The notes: generated by a model from the letters alone, not told the origin. A DNA stretch of 64,000 nucleotides from Phyllostachys edulis (GCA_036346405.1 CM070546.1:106398826-106462825); one strand, 5' to 3'. Numbered from the stretch's first letter, positions 42,956-55,865 are shown. Numbers and translations: made by a program.

Positions 42956-45566
42956 TGTGGAGATCATGTGGATATGATCCTAATCTTAGTGTGTTGAACA
43001 ATTGTGGAGAAACCCTCCTTTTCAGCGAAGTTCTTGTGCTGTCAGGTCTCAGGCGGTCAGACCAGCCAATGTGTGGCGGTCAGACCGGCATATGTGGCAG
43101 TCAGACCGGCCACATTGGCAATCAAACCGGCCATACCTCATGTCAGGCTCAGGCAAAGTGGCTGGCAGTCAGACCGACCAATGGGTGGCGGTCTGATCGG
43201 CCATAACAGATTTTTGAGTTTGGAGCTAGGCCAAAAATAGAGGGTGTAGGCAAGAGAGGGGATTTTGCTACACTTGGTCTCATAATTTTTAGAGCTTCAA
43301 GTCAAAAGTTCTATTCGTTTGAAATTTCCAGAAGGTTTCAGAATTCCAAATTAAAAATTTGGCTAAGTCCCTGCTGGGTGGTCAGACCAGCCAACAAGTG
43401 GCGGTCAGACCGGCCAGGGGGCGGTCAGACCGGCCATGGGTGGCGATTAGACCAGTTTTGACTTGTTCATTGGCCAGCTTGGCAGCGATGTTTGTTGGTT
43501 AGGTCATATTCGTGGGTTTCATTGCATGATGCATGTTTTGGCTAACATGGGTCAAGTTTTGAAGAACTTGTCCCTAGAAATGGTTGCTTAGTCTATTATT
43601 GTGCAGGTGACCTTGGAGTCAACTATGGTAAATGACAAGGAGGACCAGGACTAGGTTAGGAGAACCGAGGTCCAGAACGGTCGTAGATGTCGGGTGAGAT
43701 GGTTGGACTCAAGCAAAACGCAAGATGGACTAGAACCATAGAAGGCTAAGTTTGAGCAAAGGCCTTTGTGAAGGTATGTGCTCATACCTCATCAATTATG
43801 TGAATTGATGATTGTGCATATCGTACGGTGCTACGTAACGGTTTGCTTGTTTGTGATGGTTGTAGGACACCGAAGCTAGGTCATGGTGAAGCGGACTAGA
43901 TCGGGACTAGGTTAGGAGAACCGAGGTCCAGAACGATCGAGGTTGTGCTGGAAGATGACCTGAGGCTAGCGGAGTGCGTACAAGCCGAGAAGACAAGGAA
44001 TCGGAGCGGAAGCTACTGGTGATGAACATGACGGGCAGCGGCAAGGTTGATCGGGACTAGACTCAGGAATGAGTTGAGGTCTGGACTAGGCTCAGGGAGG
44101 AGCTGAGGTCCTGAACGATCAAGGAAGCCGGGTGCAGTTATGGTGGGACATGTGGTGCGCCAAGTGACTTGGTCCTAGTTGCAAGCAAGGACGGTTCAAT
44201 GGGATCCGGACGCGTTAGAGGCTTGGCGGGAAGTCATTGGGGCCACATAGATGATGACGGAGCATGGGAGATGCTTCGAGGCGAAGGAATTGCCAAAGAT
44301 CGATAGAGGGGTATTTTGGGAAATTGCCCTATACCGAAAAAGTGGTGAGTGGTGGTGTGCGAAACCACCTTCTTGGCCTTGGAGAAACCGCGGCGCAAGA
44401 TGGCGCAAGGAGAGCCGATCTAGGTCAAGAGAAGATGAAGACGACGCTTTAAAATGTGTGTGAAGTGAAACCCGTTTGTGTGTGGGCTTAAAGGGTGCCC
44501 GTTTGGGATGTCTCTCTAGGGCTAGCATCCACTATAAATAGGGAGGGTGCTGGTTGCACTTCCTAACCCTTTGGATTCTAGAAACCCTTCATTTTGTAAA
44601 CCCTAGCTTTTGTTGTTAGGGCTTGGAGAGATTAGTGGGAGGTTAGGGTTCTAGAGAGATGGGTTGATTTGAGTGCTCAAGTGTTGAGCTTTGTTCTCTA
44701 TGGTGGAGTGGCTATAAACACACAATCTATCTAATCAATCCATGCAAGATTTGCCCCAAGTTGAGTTCGTTCTTATTCTTGGTCCCTCTTTGATGCCTTT
44801 GGGATTTTTGGTGTTCCTTAGGTTTTTATTTGGGATCTTGCCGTGATCTTGCTTGCTGGGATGTGTGGGATATGATCTAAGGTCATCTTGATCATCATCC
44901 ACCCACGAGCAAGCTTTTGGATCTAAGTTTTGATTTTGCCCGGTTTTGGTGAAAGAAAGGGTGATTTTAGGGGGTTTTGCTCTTGAGGGATTTTTGCTTG
45001 ATTCTTCTTGTGATTGAGGATGCTATGACGTATGGGAGACCATCCTTGTCCATCTTGGATTGATTCCTCCCATGAAATCATCTCAATCACCGTTTTCGTA
45101 TTTGGCTTGGTTTTGAAGCAATCTTCACTAAAATGGATAAAGGTCAGAAATTTGATAATGATCTTCACGATCGTTGATTGGAATAGGTTCCTAACATTCT
45201 AAAGAAGATATGTTTCAAGTTTCGTGAAGTTTGGAGTCACGAATCAAAAGTTAGACCATTTTGTATTTTGAAAGTTCGAGCTGATTTCACTGTTCATCAG
45301 GCTAGAGGTCAGACCACCCCATGGAGTAGTCAGACCGCTAGGTTGAGAGGTCTGACCGCCCAACTCATTGTGAATTGAGTTTTTGGTAATTTTGGTTGTT
45401 TTGCTTCGGGGTTTCGATTGGATTTAATACAAGTCTTCCACTGTGCTTGTACTTTGATTTTCATAGCTTCCATAGCTATTGGAGTGAAAACGTGTTGAAT
45501 CCGATCTAGGAGAAAAAATGATCGTGCTCCTATTCAACCCCCTCTAGTTGCCTTTTTGGTCTAACA
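42956..45566 (+). repeat. Sirevirus 5' LTR
   Basis: 2611 bp. It carries two groups of GGTCAGACCGG-type near-palindromes (43050-43450 and 45300-45360), a TATAAATA box at 44533-44540 and the end CCCCCTCTAGTTGCC...CTAACA. Palindrome clusters in the LTR are a known Sirevirus trait. Confidence 0.92.
44533..44540 (+). promoter_or_regulatory. LTR TATA box
   Basis: TATAAATA in ATCCACTATAAATAGGGAGG. The same sequence lies in the 3' LTR at 56426-56433. It sits in the position equivalent to TATATAA of the related solo LTR at 14887. Confidence 0.7.
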
Positions 45567-45568
45567 AG

Positions 45569-45580
45569 TGGTATCAGAGC
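45569..45580 (+). promoter_or_regulatory. Sirevirus primer-binding site
   Basis: TGGTATCAGAGC, complementary to initiator tRNA-Met, lies 2 bp after the LTR end. Confidence 0.92.
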
Positions 45581-45618
45581 GAGGTTTGCTCTTTTGTGAT
45601 CTTTACCGATCTTTGAGC

Positions 45619-47271
45619 ATGGCGACTAGTAGAAGGACTTGTGAGTCTTCTAGTTCATCTTCTTGTGACTATTTGGCCGATGACCATGTGAGGAATGAAG
45701 ATTTTCGGAGATGGTTTGCTAGAGATCAAATTTGTGGTATGTGTGGCGCTCATGGACACTTTACCCATATGTGTTTTAGTTTCAAGCATAAGTTCTTCAT
45801 GGAGCTCGAGGATAAGGAGCTCATTGGCATTTGTGGAGTAGCGATCGAGGATGATCATGATGGAGAGCTTTTCGAGGATGATCAGGATCAGTCATGCGAG
45901 GATGATCCCCTACTCATGCTAAGCAAGGTGAGCAAAGAAAAACTCATTGATGGCTTGTTGTCATATGATCTTAAATTGCATGCTGTTAGGAAGGAAATGA
46001 AATTTCTAGAAAGAGAAAAGGGTAATTTGTCTCATGAGCTCGCCAAATTGAAAACCTCCATGAATGCTTTTGATTCCTTGCTTGTAGATATGGATAACTT
46101 GAATAATTCTCTTACATGCCTAAAATCTATAAATGAATTATTGAAATCAAATGCTTCTATACCCTGTGATTCTTGTGTTGCCTTACATTATGAGCTTGAT
46201 AATACTAAGTTAGAAATAGGCAATTTTAGATCCATGGCTAGAAATGATTGTGACACTTGTGACTCTTGTGTAGGCATACTTGCTGAATTTGAAAAGTTAA
46301 AATTGACTAATTCCATTCACCTTGAGCAATTAGAGAATGCTAGGGCTGAAATTGTTGAAATTAAAGCTAGCCCTTGTAGCATGTGTTTAGAGTTTGAAAA
46401 ATTGCTTAAGGATGGTTTAATCTCTTGCAAGAATTGTGCTAGTTTGGAAAATAAAATTGATGCTTTGAATTACATGCTTAATACGAAAGCATCATTAATT
46501 TCTTGCACATCTTGCATTGCCTTGAAAAGCGAGGATGAGTCTTTGAAGAAATTGCGCGATGATATGAGCACCAAGTCATGTGACTCTTGTATTTGCCTTC
46601 ACTCTGAGATTGATGTTTTTAAGATTTCTCTTGCGTCTTTGCATTCGGAGTTGGAGTCTTCTCGTGCTAAACATGAATCATTTGATGTTGGCATTTGTGC
46701 CATTGCTTTGAGTAGCTCTTCCTTGGCAAGTGCGACTCTTTGTGACTCTTCTTGTGTTGTCCAAGAGATTTCTAAAGACAAGAGTGCTTCTTCCTCAAAT
46801 GGTACTATATCTCCCAAAGATAAGTATCATTGCACTTTTTGTAAGAAAGATGGACACATTGTTGAGTTTTGCTTCTGCCGTGTCAAACACCGGCATCGAA
46901 TGTGCCGTCGAGCTTTTAGGGACACACATTTCTCATCCCATGGCATGTGTGAGCCTAGTGTCGACACGAGGGCGAGTTGTGATGTTGATTCTTCCAGCTT
47001 GTCCCAAGGGACTTCTCTTTTGAGCGATAATGGTACTTCATTCTCTCAGACCGTGTCTCCTAGTAGACCTTTACACTATTGCTCATTCTATGAGAAGGAT
47101 GGACATCTTGTGGATTTCTGTTTTCGGCGTGCAAAACACATGCGTCGAGCTCATGCTTCTAAGTCTCCTAGTGGGTATAGTCTTTCTCATGACATGCACA
47201 CTACAGAGCCTAGCATAAGGACTCGCTCTGTTGATGACGTCTTTGACACATTTTCTAGTGGTGTTGGATAG
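45619..47271 (+). CDS. Sirevirus gag polyprotein, largely intact
   Basis: The open frame reaches back to 45568, but the ATG at 45619 (MATSRRTCESSSSSSC) is the likelier start, as the earlier codons overlap the primer site. The protein is about 550 residues. There is an early knuckle-like CGMCGAHGHFTHMC. A long coiled-coil middle has repeated SCxxC pairs every 35-60 residues (CDSCVALH, CDTCDSCVG, CSMCLEF, CKNCASL, CTSCIAL, CDSCICL), usual for Sirevirus gag. Late come two tandem knuckle-like modules (YHCTFCKKDGHIVEFC; HYCSFYEKDGHLVDFC, where the second Cys is Tyr). It ends at TAG 47269. Downstream reading (YQGTHPQED, VVHSRRASKDGV, VSKVWVPKYLLSNPLGSKTW) shows gag-pol once continued. Confidence 0.85.
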   Translation: MATSRRTCESSSSSSCDYLADDHVRNEDFRRWFARDQICGMCGAHGHFTHMCFSFKHKFFMELEDKELIGICGVAIEDDHDGELFEDDQDQSCEDDPLLMLSKVSKEKLIDGLLSYDLKLHAVRKEMKFLEREKGNLSHELAKLKTSMNAFDSLLVDMDNLNNSLTCLKSINELLKSNASIPCDSCVALHYELDNTKLEIGNFRSMARNDCDTCDSCVGILAEFEKLKLTNSIHLEQLENARAEIVEIKASPCSMCLEFEKLLKDGLISCKNCASLENKIDALNYMLNTKASLISCTSCIALKSEDESLKKLRDDMSTKSCDSCICLHSEIDVFKISLASLHSELESSRAKHESFDVGICAIALSSSSLASATLCDSSCVVQEISKDKSASSSNGTISPKDKYHCTFCKKDGHIVEFCFCRVKHRHRMCRRAFRDTHFSSHGMCEPSVDTRASCDVDSSSLSQGTSLLSDNGTSFSQTVSPSRPLHYCSFYEKDGHLVDFCFRRAKHMRRAHASKSPSGYSLSHDMHTTEPSIRTRSVDDVFDTFSSGVG

Positions 47272-48995
47272 CATCGTGGACTCGGTTTCTGTGGTTTTGG
47301 TTTTGGTTCACGAGCTGCCCTGAGGCAGGATTTCCATCGTTTCCCAAGAGGTGGACCTCATTTTATTTATCAAGGTACACACCCACAGGAGGACGTGTGA
47401 GTTCCTTTGGTACTTTTGTTGGTTCTCATCATGGTGCTTTCAAGCAAGGCCATTGCCGCTTTTCTAGAGATGGACCTCGTTTTCCTCATCGAGTTGTCCA
47501 CTCGCGGCGTGCCTCCAAAGATGGTGTTTGATCTTCTTGCATGAACCATCATTTGCATCATGCTAACTCACATAATAGTTCAATTGCTTCTAGTGGCCAT
47601 GTGTCCAAGGTTTGGGTTCCCAAGTATTTGCTCTCTAACCCTTTGGGATCCAAGACTTGGATATCTTGTTTTTCTCATGTGTAGGTATCGGGGACACGGG
47701 TTGGCGAACATGGACTTAAAAGGTTCTGGTCTTTTGCTTCATCACGTGACCGGGACACTTGATGGTTCTTCATTCCCATGATGGCCTCCAAGAGGCATGT
47801 GCTTTCATGATCGGCGTCTTCACCAGTTTTGTGAGCTATCTTACACCTTCATGCCTTCACATTCATGATTATTCATTCTTAGCGTGTTGTGCTTGTCTTT
47901 GTGCTCATATCGGTATGTGTTACTCTTATGATATCTTTCATCATGCCTTTACCAGTACCTTGCTTATGTATCCATGTATTAGACTGTTGTTCATTATTTA
48001 CATGGGTGTATAAGTTTGGTTTTGTCATCAAGAGCTTGTACTGTTTTGTACATTTATTTTCTTGCACTTGTTGATTTTTGCTTTATGTATCCACATGCTT
48101 ACTTGATATCCATTTTAGCATATATTATCCATGATTTGTTCTATAACATATTTTATACTTACATGGTATTGTGCCTTATTGTTAATCGTGGATACATGAG
48201 CTTTGCCATAGCTTCACTAGCATGCTTTACCCTTGACTGGTCGTATGTTGTGTGATATGCTATGTGCTTGCTTGCTCCTATGCCTTATTATGAACTAAGG
48301 ATATTTTGAGCTTTATCATATCTTGGATAGCATGTGTTGCGATTGATATATCTATCTTCATGCTCATGCCCTGAATTGTTGATTATATGCTGTTATGAGC
48401 TTTGGATCATCTTATGCTATTCTTGCTAGTCATGTGCCTCGGTATTGTTTCCCTAGATAATGTCTCACTAACCCAGTACCAAGGCATAGACTTCTTCTGT
48501 CTCATTGGTGTAGACTTTTCAGCTGAGAAGGAGAACATATGGTTCATGACTCCAGTTGTTGGTTCCCCTTCCTCATATGTGCATTCGATGCTGGCTATCA
48601 CTTCTTGGAGACGCAGTATGGTCCAACTTCTACTTATTCGACTACAATTCACTGCCAAGCGGTGCGACTCAGGTTTGAGCCCCTATACCTTACATTTGTG
48701 TATGGTACCCCTATTCTACTTTGCATAGCATCTGGTTCTTGTCAAGGGTTGGGCTTGTTGAGTTCAGGGTAGATAGAAGGTTCTGTTCTAGCACGTGTCC
48801 TTTTTAGACACTCTTCTTATCCCATAGTTTGCTAGGATGCACTCTTCTCACAGTCTAGGTCGAGCTTGTCTCCCAGTCACTAGTCCTTAGCATGTTTTGA
48901 GCAGCCTGTAAGCTTTTTAGTGTTGGTGTTTCGCTCCCTAGCTAGTCGAGTCTTTTTCCCTAGAGATCATGTGGAGTAGGAAGCCTTTGTGCTAT
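47272..48995. other. Gag-pol junction remnant and deleted pol region
   Basis: 47272-47680 still reads, in shifting frames, as the gag tail common to Sireviruses. Then protease, integrase and most of RT are absent. 47800-48960 contains AT-rich DNA with short open frames (many Phe, Leu, Cys, Tyr) and no recognisable pol motif. Confidence 0.6.
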
Positions 48996-49112
48996 AGTTT
49001 GTGGAGTCCAAGAGACAATTGGCAGACGTCCTCACCAAGCCTTTAGACCCAACAAGGTTTGCTACCTTGAGGAGTGAGTTAGGGGTAATTTATCCCTATG
49101 GGTTGGTTTGAG
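48996..49112 (+). pseudogene. Sirevirus pol C-terminal remnant (RNase H end)
   Basis: Reads FVESKRQLADVLTKPLDPTR then FATLRSELGVIYPYGLV and stops at TGA. QLADVLTKPL is the conserved end of copia RNase H. This short stretch is all that is left of pol's 3' half. Confidence 0.85.
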
Positions 49113-50838
49113 GGGGAGTTGGATCTTTTCTGATCTTTCCTTGTTCATTTGATCTTTTCTTGATCTTCTTTTTGAACTTGTTGATCTTTTTGATCTTTTT
49201 AGTTTTTTTGAGTTTTTCTTGCATCTCATTGTATCATATTGCATTCATATGAAAAACACAAAAAGATGTATTGTAATATAAGCTTTACTGCTTGTCTTTT
49301 TATTTGATGAAGCTTTGCTTATTACCCTCTTGAGTTTTAGTATTTCAATTCTTGCTCAATGTCATGTCTAGTCCTTTGACTTGTTAGAATTATCATGCTT
49401 TCACATGTGTAGCTAAGTCTTTGCTAAAATGAGCTAGAATTTTAAGACAACTTGAACTAAAAATTACAATTTGTGGATGTTTTAGCTAGTTGCGCAATTA
49501 GTGCTCCTTTTGTGACATTGGCCCTGTAAAAATTGCTTTGTTAGCTCTTGAATCTAAAATTGATCATTACTTGAGCTTCTTGTTCTTCTGAGAATCTAAA
49601 ACTGCTCTTGTGAAAATTGAAAAATCAAATTTCAAGATTGTCTTGTGCTTAAAATGTGCCAAATTACTCTCACGAGACTGCATGTCATAGACAAGAACTT
49701 GGAGATAGTTTGATGATCTAGACGATCTCATGGGGATTGCTTGTCAAAACTGACATGAACCTCAAGATTTGTCGCTCTGGTAGAAGCTTAGGAAGAGTTT
49801 GTGGATGGCTCCCAGTCCAGGATCTTCTTCACTAAGATACACATTTAATCAACTTCTGGTCGAAGCTTAGGAAGAGTTTGTGGATGGCTCCTAGTTCATG
49901 ATCTTCTTCACTAAGTTAGACCATTAGTCAACTTCAATATTCATTGCAAATGGAAAAATGTTGAAAAATGGGCGTTTGAGAAAATTGAGCAAAATGATTC
50001 AATTTAGGACCTATTTGTCTCTTAATGTGGTCATTATTAGCTTTTTGATCTCACATTGACATTTTGACATGTCCATTATCATTTTAGGATCCCTGTTGAT
50101 GAACTTGCTAAATTTGAAGCTTTGCTTAAATTGATAAAATTCATTGCTTTACATTGAACTTTCAAGCTTAACTTTGATATATATATCTTAACATGATCTT
50201 GTTAGCGCCTTCAGGCTTGATATGCTCTTGTGCAATCTTAGAAATGTTAGCTTGTCCTTTTGGGTAATATCCAAAGCTTCTTGTACTCAAAATTTAAAAA
50301 TATAAAAAAATGAAGCCACTCTATTGCATTTCTTGCATGCTCCTTCCTATGTTTTTTCCTCATTTCCGCATTTTTCATCTCTGGATGAGAGGAAGGTGTG
50401 ATTCCTTGATGACTCCATTGTCAAAGGGGGAGAAGAAGTAACAAAAATGTTAAAAGGGGAGCCTTTTGGAGAAAAATGGAGAAATTGAAATTTTCTTGAA
50501 AAAATGATGATCATAGTGAGGGGGAGCTTTTAATTTGCATTCTTTTGATCTTATTGCCATTTCTGAACTTGAATTGCAATTCTTGGATCCTCACAATGAT
50601 CAAAGGTCAAATTAAACAATTGTTCTTTCATATGGACCTTAAGTGAGAATTTTGACTCCTTTCTTTCTTACTTTCTTTTACTCGATCTCACTTGTCTATG
50701 CTAATCTGAAGCCACCTTGGTCAATTTTATAGCTTTTTCTTGCTTGTGGACCAAGATGTGCCTTTGCGCGAAAACGAGAGTATTTTCATTTTCAAACCTC
50801 CAATTTGCATTTTTGAGAAGATTGCCAATGTGTTCATC
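49113..50838. other. Sirevirus post-pol non-coding region
   Basis: AT-rich, with no long ORF; the envelope-like gene of some Sireviruses is not detectable. It holds a tandem duplication (separate entry) and, near 50420, CAAAGGGGGAGAAGAAG, an extra polypurine-like tract. Confidence 0.55.
49778..49933. repeat. Tandem duplication of about 78 bp
   Basis: Two units start TGGTAGAAGCTTAGGAAGAG (49778) and TGGTCGAAGCTTAGGAAGAG (49857). Both end AATCAACTTC/AGTCAACTTC after GATCTTCTTCACTAAG. They differ at a handful of bases. Confidence 0.85.
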
Positions 50839-50848
50839 AAGGGGGAGA
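50839..50848 (+). promoter_or_regulatory. Polypurine tract
   Basis: AAGGGGGAGA immediately before the 3' LTR start (TGTGGAGATC at 50850), the usual plus-strand primer. Confidence 0.85.
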
Positions 50849-51847
50849 TTGTGGAGATCATGTGGATATGATCCTAATCTTAGTGTGTTGAGCAATTGGC
50901 AATAGCGTTGAGGTGTTTGGAGAAACCCTCGTTTTCGGCGAAGTTCTTGTGCTGTCAGGCCTCAGGTGGTCAGACCGGCCTATGTGGCGGTCAGACCGGC
51001 CAGGCCTCATGTTAGGCTCAGGCAAAGTGGCTGGCGGTCAGACCGACCAATGGGTGGCGGTCTGACCGGCCATAACAGATTTTTGAGTTTGGAGCTGGGC
51101 CAAAAATAGAGGGTGTAGGCAAGAGAGGGGATTCTGCTACACTTGGTCTCATAATTTTTTGAGCTTCAAGTCAAAAGTTCTATTCGTTTGAAATTTCCAG
51201 AAGATTTCGGATTTCCAAATTGAAAATTTGGCTAAGTCCTGTTAGCGGTCAGGCGCCAATGTGGCGGTCGAGCCGTTGCCGGTGGTGGTCGACCGCCATG
51301 GGTGGCGATGACCAGCTTTTGACTTGTTCGTCGGCCAGCTTGCCGGCGTTGTTTGTTGGTTTGGTCATATTCATGGGTTTCATTGCATAGATGTTGCATG
51401 ATGCATGTTTTGGCTAACATGGGTCAAGTTTTGAAAAACTTGTGCCCAGAAATGGTTGCTTGGTCTATTCTTGTGTAGGTGACTTGGAGTCAACTATGGT
51501 CAACGACAAGGAGGACCGGGACTAGATTAGGAGAACCGAGGTCTAGAACGGTCATGGATATTGGGTGAGATGGTTGGACTCAAGTAAGGCGCAAGATGGA
51601 CTAGAACCATAGAAAGCGAAGTTTGAGCAAAGGCCTTTGTGAAGGTATGTGCTCATGCTTCATCAATTCTGTGAATTGATGATTGTGCGTATCGTGCGGT
51701 ACTACGTAATGGTTTGCTTGTTTGTGATGGTTGTAGGACACTAGAGCTAGGTCGTGGTGAAGTGGACTAGATCGGGACTAGGTTAGGAGAACCAAGGTCC
51801 AAAACGATCGAGGTTGTGCTGGAAGATGACTGAGGCTAGCGGAGTGC

Positions 51848-54800
51848 TGTGGCGACCCGGCCAAAGGCCAACCCGAGAAGGTCCTTCAAGACCTCCTGGA
51901 AAGTCTACCAGGACCTCCCAGGACATCCCGCAGGACCTCTCGGTAGGACCGCCCAGACCATGAACCACCCGAGAGCCACCTGTGAGGTCCTCCCGGATCT
52001 CTGGGAGGCCATCAGGACCTCCCAGGAGGTCCGGTAGTACCGCTTAGGTGCCTGGTAGGACCGGGGTCTGGTAGTACCGCTCGAGCATCCGGTAGGACCG
52101 CTCGAGGGAACCTAGGGTCCTGACCCGAGGAGGTCTGGGGACTTGAGGCCATCCCAAGCTCCGCATGTCCATCCCAGACCACTGCAAGGAGGTTCTAGTA
52201 GTCCGCCCCAAGACATCCCGAGAGGAGGTCTTTGCAGACCAACCTGAGGAGGTTGTGGGGCTTGGAAAAACCTTAAGTCCACTGTGATCCGAACCAGGTC
52301 CCAAGGATCAATGGCTAGCTCACACAACACAAGTGATAACACACATCCACAGCAAGCTTTATTAATAGCAAAGAGTTGATTACAAAGGGGTTGCTTACAA
52401 GCTCCAGCAACCAAGCAAAAATACACAGCGGAAACAGAAGGTAAAGTCCATCCAATACACCACAGGTAATTGGCTGGAGAGCGCGGCCTAATTGATCTGG
52501 TCTTCATCATCAAAGAAGTCTTCTCCTGCTCAATTCATCAATCAAGCAAGAATGAGCACAACAACCGTGCTCGCAAGTTACACCCGTCAAATAATAGAAT
52601 AACATGCATAAAGGATATCAAAGGGAGAGCTTATATGGTTGATTTGCGTAAAGCCAATTTTGTTTCCAATTACAAGTAATAAGTTTCAAAGCATGTACCA
52701 TAATTAAAATTCATTTGCAAAGATCACTTTTACAGTTGGATAACATTCATCACAAAGTGTGAAGGATACCCTCCTGTCATAAGGCTACCCGCCCATAACC
52801 ATTTGGATAGAAATCCAAGACTATTTCACAAATCATTTTGAATCCCAAAACTGAAATCTAACTTTGAGTGGCTTTGCTAGCATGTCCATAACCGTGGACA
52901 CGGCTATTCGAATAGTTTTACACTCTACAAAGGTTGTACACTTTACCCACATGACACGACTTCTCTAGTTTGTTTGGCAACCGTCGATGCCACCTCACAC
53001 TTCCTTTGGTGAGAGGTCTAGAGCACGTGACAAAGCCTTTACAATGCATCGCTCCATCGCAGTCCACCCTCGCTAAGGTTTCACCCCCTTTGGATTACCC
53101 ATCCGCAGGTTCAGGCCCCCTCTTGCGCCAGGTGGGACTACAAAGGTCGTAACATGACTACCCACCGCACCAACAGGATCAACTACGATGGAGCTTTGCA
53201 AGTTAATTGGCCAGGTCCTATTCCCCATTCTAAGGACATGTGGTTGTACGGTGAGGCATAGCCTATTATAGGCATAGCAAGATGCGGCTCGCAGACCGGT
53301 CCTTAACTGTCTTGGGCGACCACCACCTACCCCTGGACCTCATCCCTACATAGGATTGAGTCCGCGCATAAACATTGCACCAGCCAAGCCAACCAATTCG
53401 GCCAAGACCAAATCCATTTTCGATTTTTGTTTTTCTTTTTCAAAACCATTTGCCAAAACCTCCATGACAACCCAATGTCATGGCTTTAAAACACAGGATT
53501 CTTTGGTCCTTTGGTAGAAATACTTCCCAAATCAAGATTTTGGTCTAGGAAGACTAAGCATACATTTTTCAAATGCCTCCAGTTCTCACTATTGCAAAAC
53601 CTAGATTTTCATCTAGGGTGACAATGGATTGGGTTCAATGTCGACAGTAGACATACAATGAAAATTAGGCATAGCTACAATCTTAAAAACAGGTATTGAA
53701 ATAACTTAGTAAAGTAAGCATGCAATAACCTTTGAAATGGGACATAAATAGGTTGAAATAATGGGTGCAATATGATCAAGAGTGTAACTTGCCTTGCTCA
53801 AAGGCTTGGATGTCTTCTTCTTCCTCAAGGAACTCTTGTTCTTCACTGCCTTCGCAATCTATACAGTGGAAACAAAACAACTCAAACAGAGCCCAAATAA
53901 GATCCAAAGAAACTCCATGAAACTCTAAAATAAAACCAACAGAGAGGCTAGGTGATCAGAAGGAGGTCCAAGGAGCTTGCTGGAGGAGGTCCGAAGCTAA
54001 AGAGGGAGGTCCAAAGCTTTAGAGAGGAGGTCCTGAGAGCTTTGGAGGAGGTCCAAGAGCTGCTCGGTTGAGCTGGGGAGTGGAAATGGTGAAAAAGGTG
54101 AAAAGGGAAGGGCTGCCCAAGCTTATATAGCTGGAGCCACCCAGATTTCCAAGGGCAGGCGTGTGCAAGAGTTGGTGAAAAAGGACCATGGGACCAGGAA
54201 AAAGATGTGACAAAAGAATGGCACGGGTGCTGCAAAAAGGTAGAAGCATCTAATGCGATACAACATGCATTAAATGTGGGGAGACTCCCATGTGCAAAGG
54301 ACATGGTCAAAGGATAAAGAAAATAGGTGTGGCTGCCAAATGGGACTAGTCAAAGCCCGAAGAGGAGGTCCTGCGGAGAGGAGGTCCAAAGAACACAACA
54401 AGGGGAGGTCCTAACGGTCAGATCTAACAAAGGGGAGGTCTGGACGGTTAAGATCTCCAAAGGGGAGGTCCTAATGGTCAGATCTAACAAAGGGGAGGTC
54501 TGGACGGTTACGATCTCCAAAGGGGAGGTCCTAACGGTCAGATCTAACCAAGGGGAGGTCTGGACGGTTAAGATCTCCAAAGGGGAGGTCCTAACGGTCA
54601 GATCTAACAAAGGGGAGGTCCTGACGGCTAAGATCTCTAAAGGGGAGATCTTAATGGTCAAGATCTATCAAAGGGGAGGTCCTAACGGCTAATATCTCCA
54701 AAGGGGAGGTCTTAACGGTCAAGATCTAACAAAGGGGAGGTTCTGACGGCTAAGATCTCCAAAGGGGAGGTCTTAACGGTCAAGATCCAAGCAAGAGAGG

Positions 54801-55865
54801 TCCTGACGGCTAAGATCTCCAAAGGGGAGGTCTTAAAGGTCAGATCTAACAAAGGGGAGGTCTTGCGTGACCGTGAGATAAGGCGCGGTGGAGCAGGACC
54901 GCTAAATTTCAATCGGACGGGGCAAGGCAATTGGGCTGTTCGGACCGAGTGAACGTTCCAATAGGCCGTCCAAAAGAAATCAAAGGGTTCAAACGGATTT
55001 GGACATTCAGACCGTCCGAACGTGCCAACAAGATCAAACTGTCCAATACAAATCGAACGGTTCAAAAGCGATGAAGGTCAAAATCGAGCGGGAGGTCCGA
55101 TCGGGTACAAGGGAGGTCCAAATGAATGAGGGGGAGGTCCTAAAGGACACAGGGAGGTCCTAAAGGACACGGGGAGGTCCAAATAGACAAAAGTAGGTCC
55201 TAGAGGACATGGGGAGGTCCAAATATGAGTTTCAAGAGGTCCTGAGAAACGGTAATACCGCGAGTTGGGAAGCGGTACTACCGCACTCCGGTAGCACCGG
55301 TTGTTACAAAGCGGTATGGAATTTCCAGAACACATGTTTTTGGAAGCTCGGTTTTACCCTGGAGCGGTATGACCGTGAGTTCAATGGCGGTAGCACCGCA
55401 TGGCGGTAATACCACGCTGGTGCGGTAAGGAATTTCCAGAGGCGGTATGGAATTTCCAAAGGACAACATTACAGAGATCAAAGCAAAGAGGAAATCCACG
55501 TGAACAAGTCCACGTGAACACAAAGGGGTTCAAGAGAGTGTAGAAGGACTCAAATGAACATGAGGAAGGCTTAGGCCTAGGGAGGTTTAAGCCAAAGTAG
55601 AACCAAAGAGGGAGGTTTGGATCAGGGGAGGTCCAAGTACTTGGGAAGTTTGGACCTAAGGAGGAACAAATCAAATAAAGAAAGGGAGAGATCACCAAAG
55701 CTCCAACAAACACAACAAACCATTCCAGAGTTTTTAGTTGATGTTTGAGTTAGTCAATTGAAATCCATTCTGAAATTTCAAGTTAAGCTTTGAATTCTCA
55801 TCAAAACAAAATGGTTCTTTTTATTTTAAAATTTTCAAAAGGCTTCTGAAAATCAGGGTGTTACA
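51848..55865 (-). mobile_element. 4.0-kb gypsy-type solo LTR, TSD AGTGC
   Basis: Left TGTGGCGACCCGGCC, right CAGGGTGTTACA, i.e. TGTAACACCCTG when inverted. AGTGC lies at 51843-51847 and 55866-55870. No internal coding and no second LTR pair are present, so it is a solo LTR of a long-LTR family. TGTAACACCC ends and a length near 4 kb fit the Tekay/Del group, but this is inference. Minus orientation is supported by CTATATAAG (inverted, 54122-54130). It holds the 60-bp tandem array and GCGGTAGTACCGC-like motifs at 52030-52105 and 55250-55450. Confidence 0.88.
54400..54860. repeat. 60-bp tandem array (dimer of 30-bp half units)
   Basis: The unit is AAAGGGGAGGTCCTAACGGT CAGATCTAAC followed by AAAGGGGAGGTCTGGACGGT TAAGATCTCC. 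About 7-8 copies, exactly 60 bp in the first half, then drifting. Each half unit carries one AGATCT or GATCTAA. The open frame with repeating GEV(L/W)TV(R/K) is a by-product. Confidence 0.93.

Noticed and set aside
44196..44528. Minus-strand frame of 110 codons, repeated at 56089-56352
   Set aside because: Lies in the Sirevirus LTR, present in both LTR copies, no domain; antisense to the promoter region.
47879..48255. Short hydrophobic ORFs that could be membrane proteins
   Set aside because: Several overlapping frames of T-rich DNA, no conserved start context, inside a deleted retroelement.
42956..50838. Envelope-like gene in the Sirevirus
   Set aside because: No long frame or membrane-protein pattern between the pol end and the polypurine tract. 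The Phe/Leu-rich short frames at 47.8-48.8 kb reflect AT-rich composition.
54327..54692. 121-codon plus-strand frame and its minus-strand mirror with a 20-residue repeat
   Set aside because: Period is exactly that of the 60-bp DNA array, and both strands are open, so it is a by-product of a repeat divisible by three.
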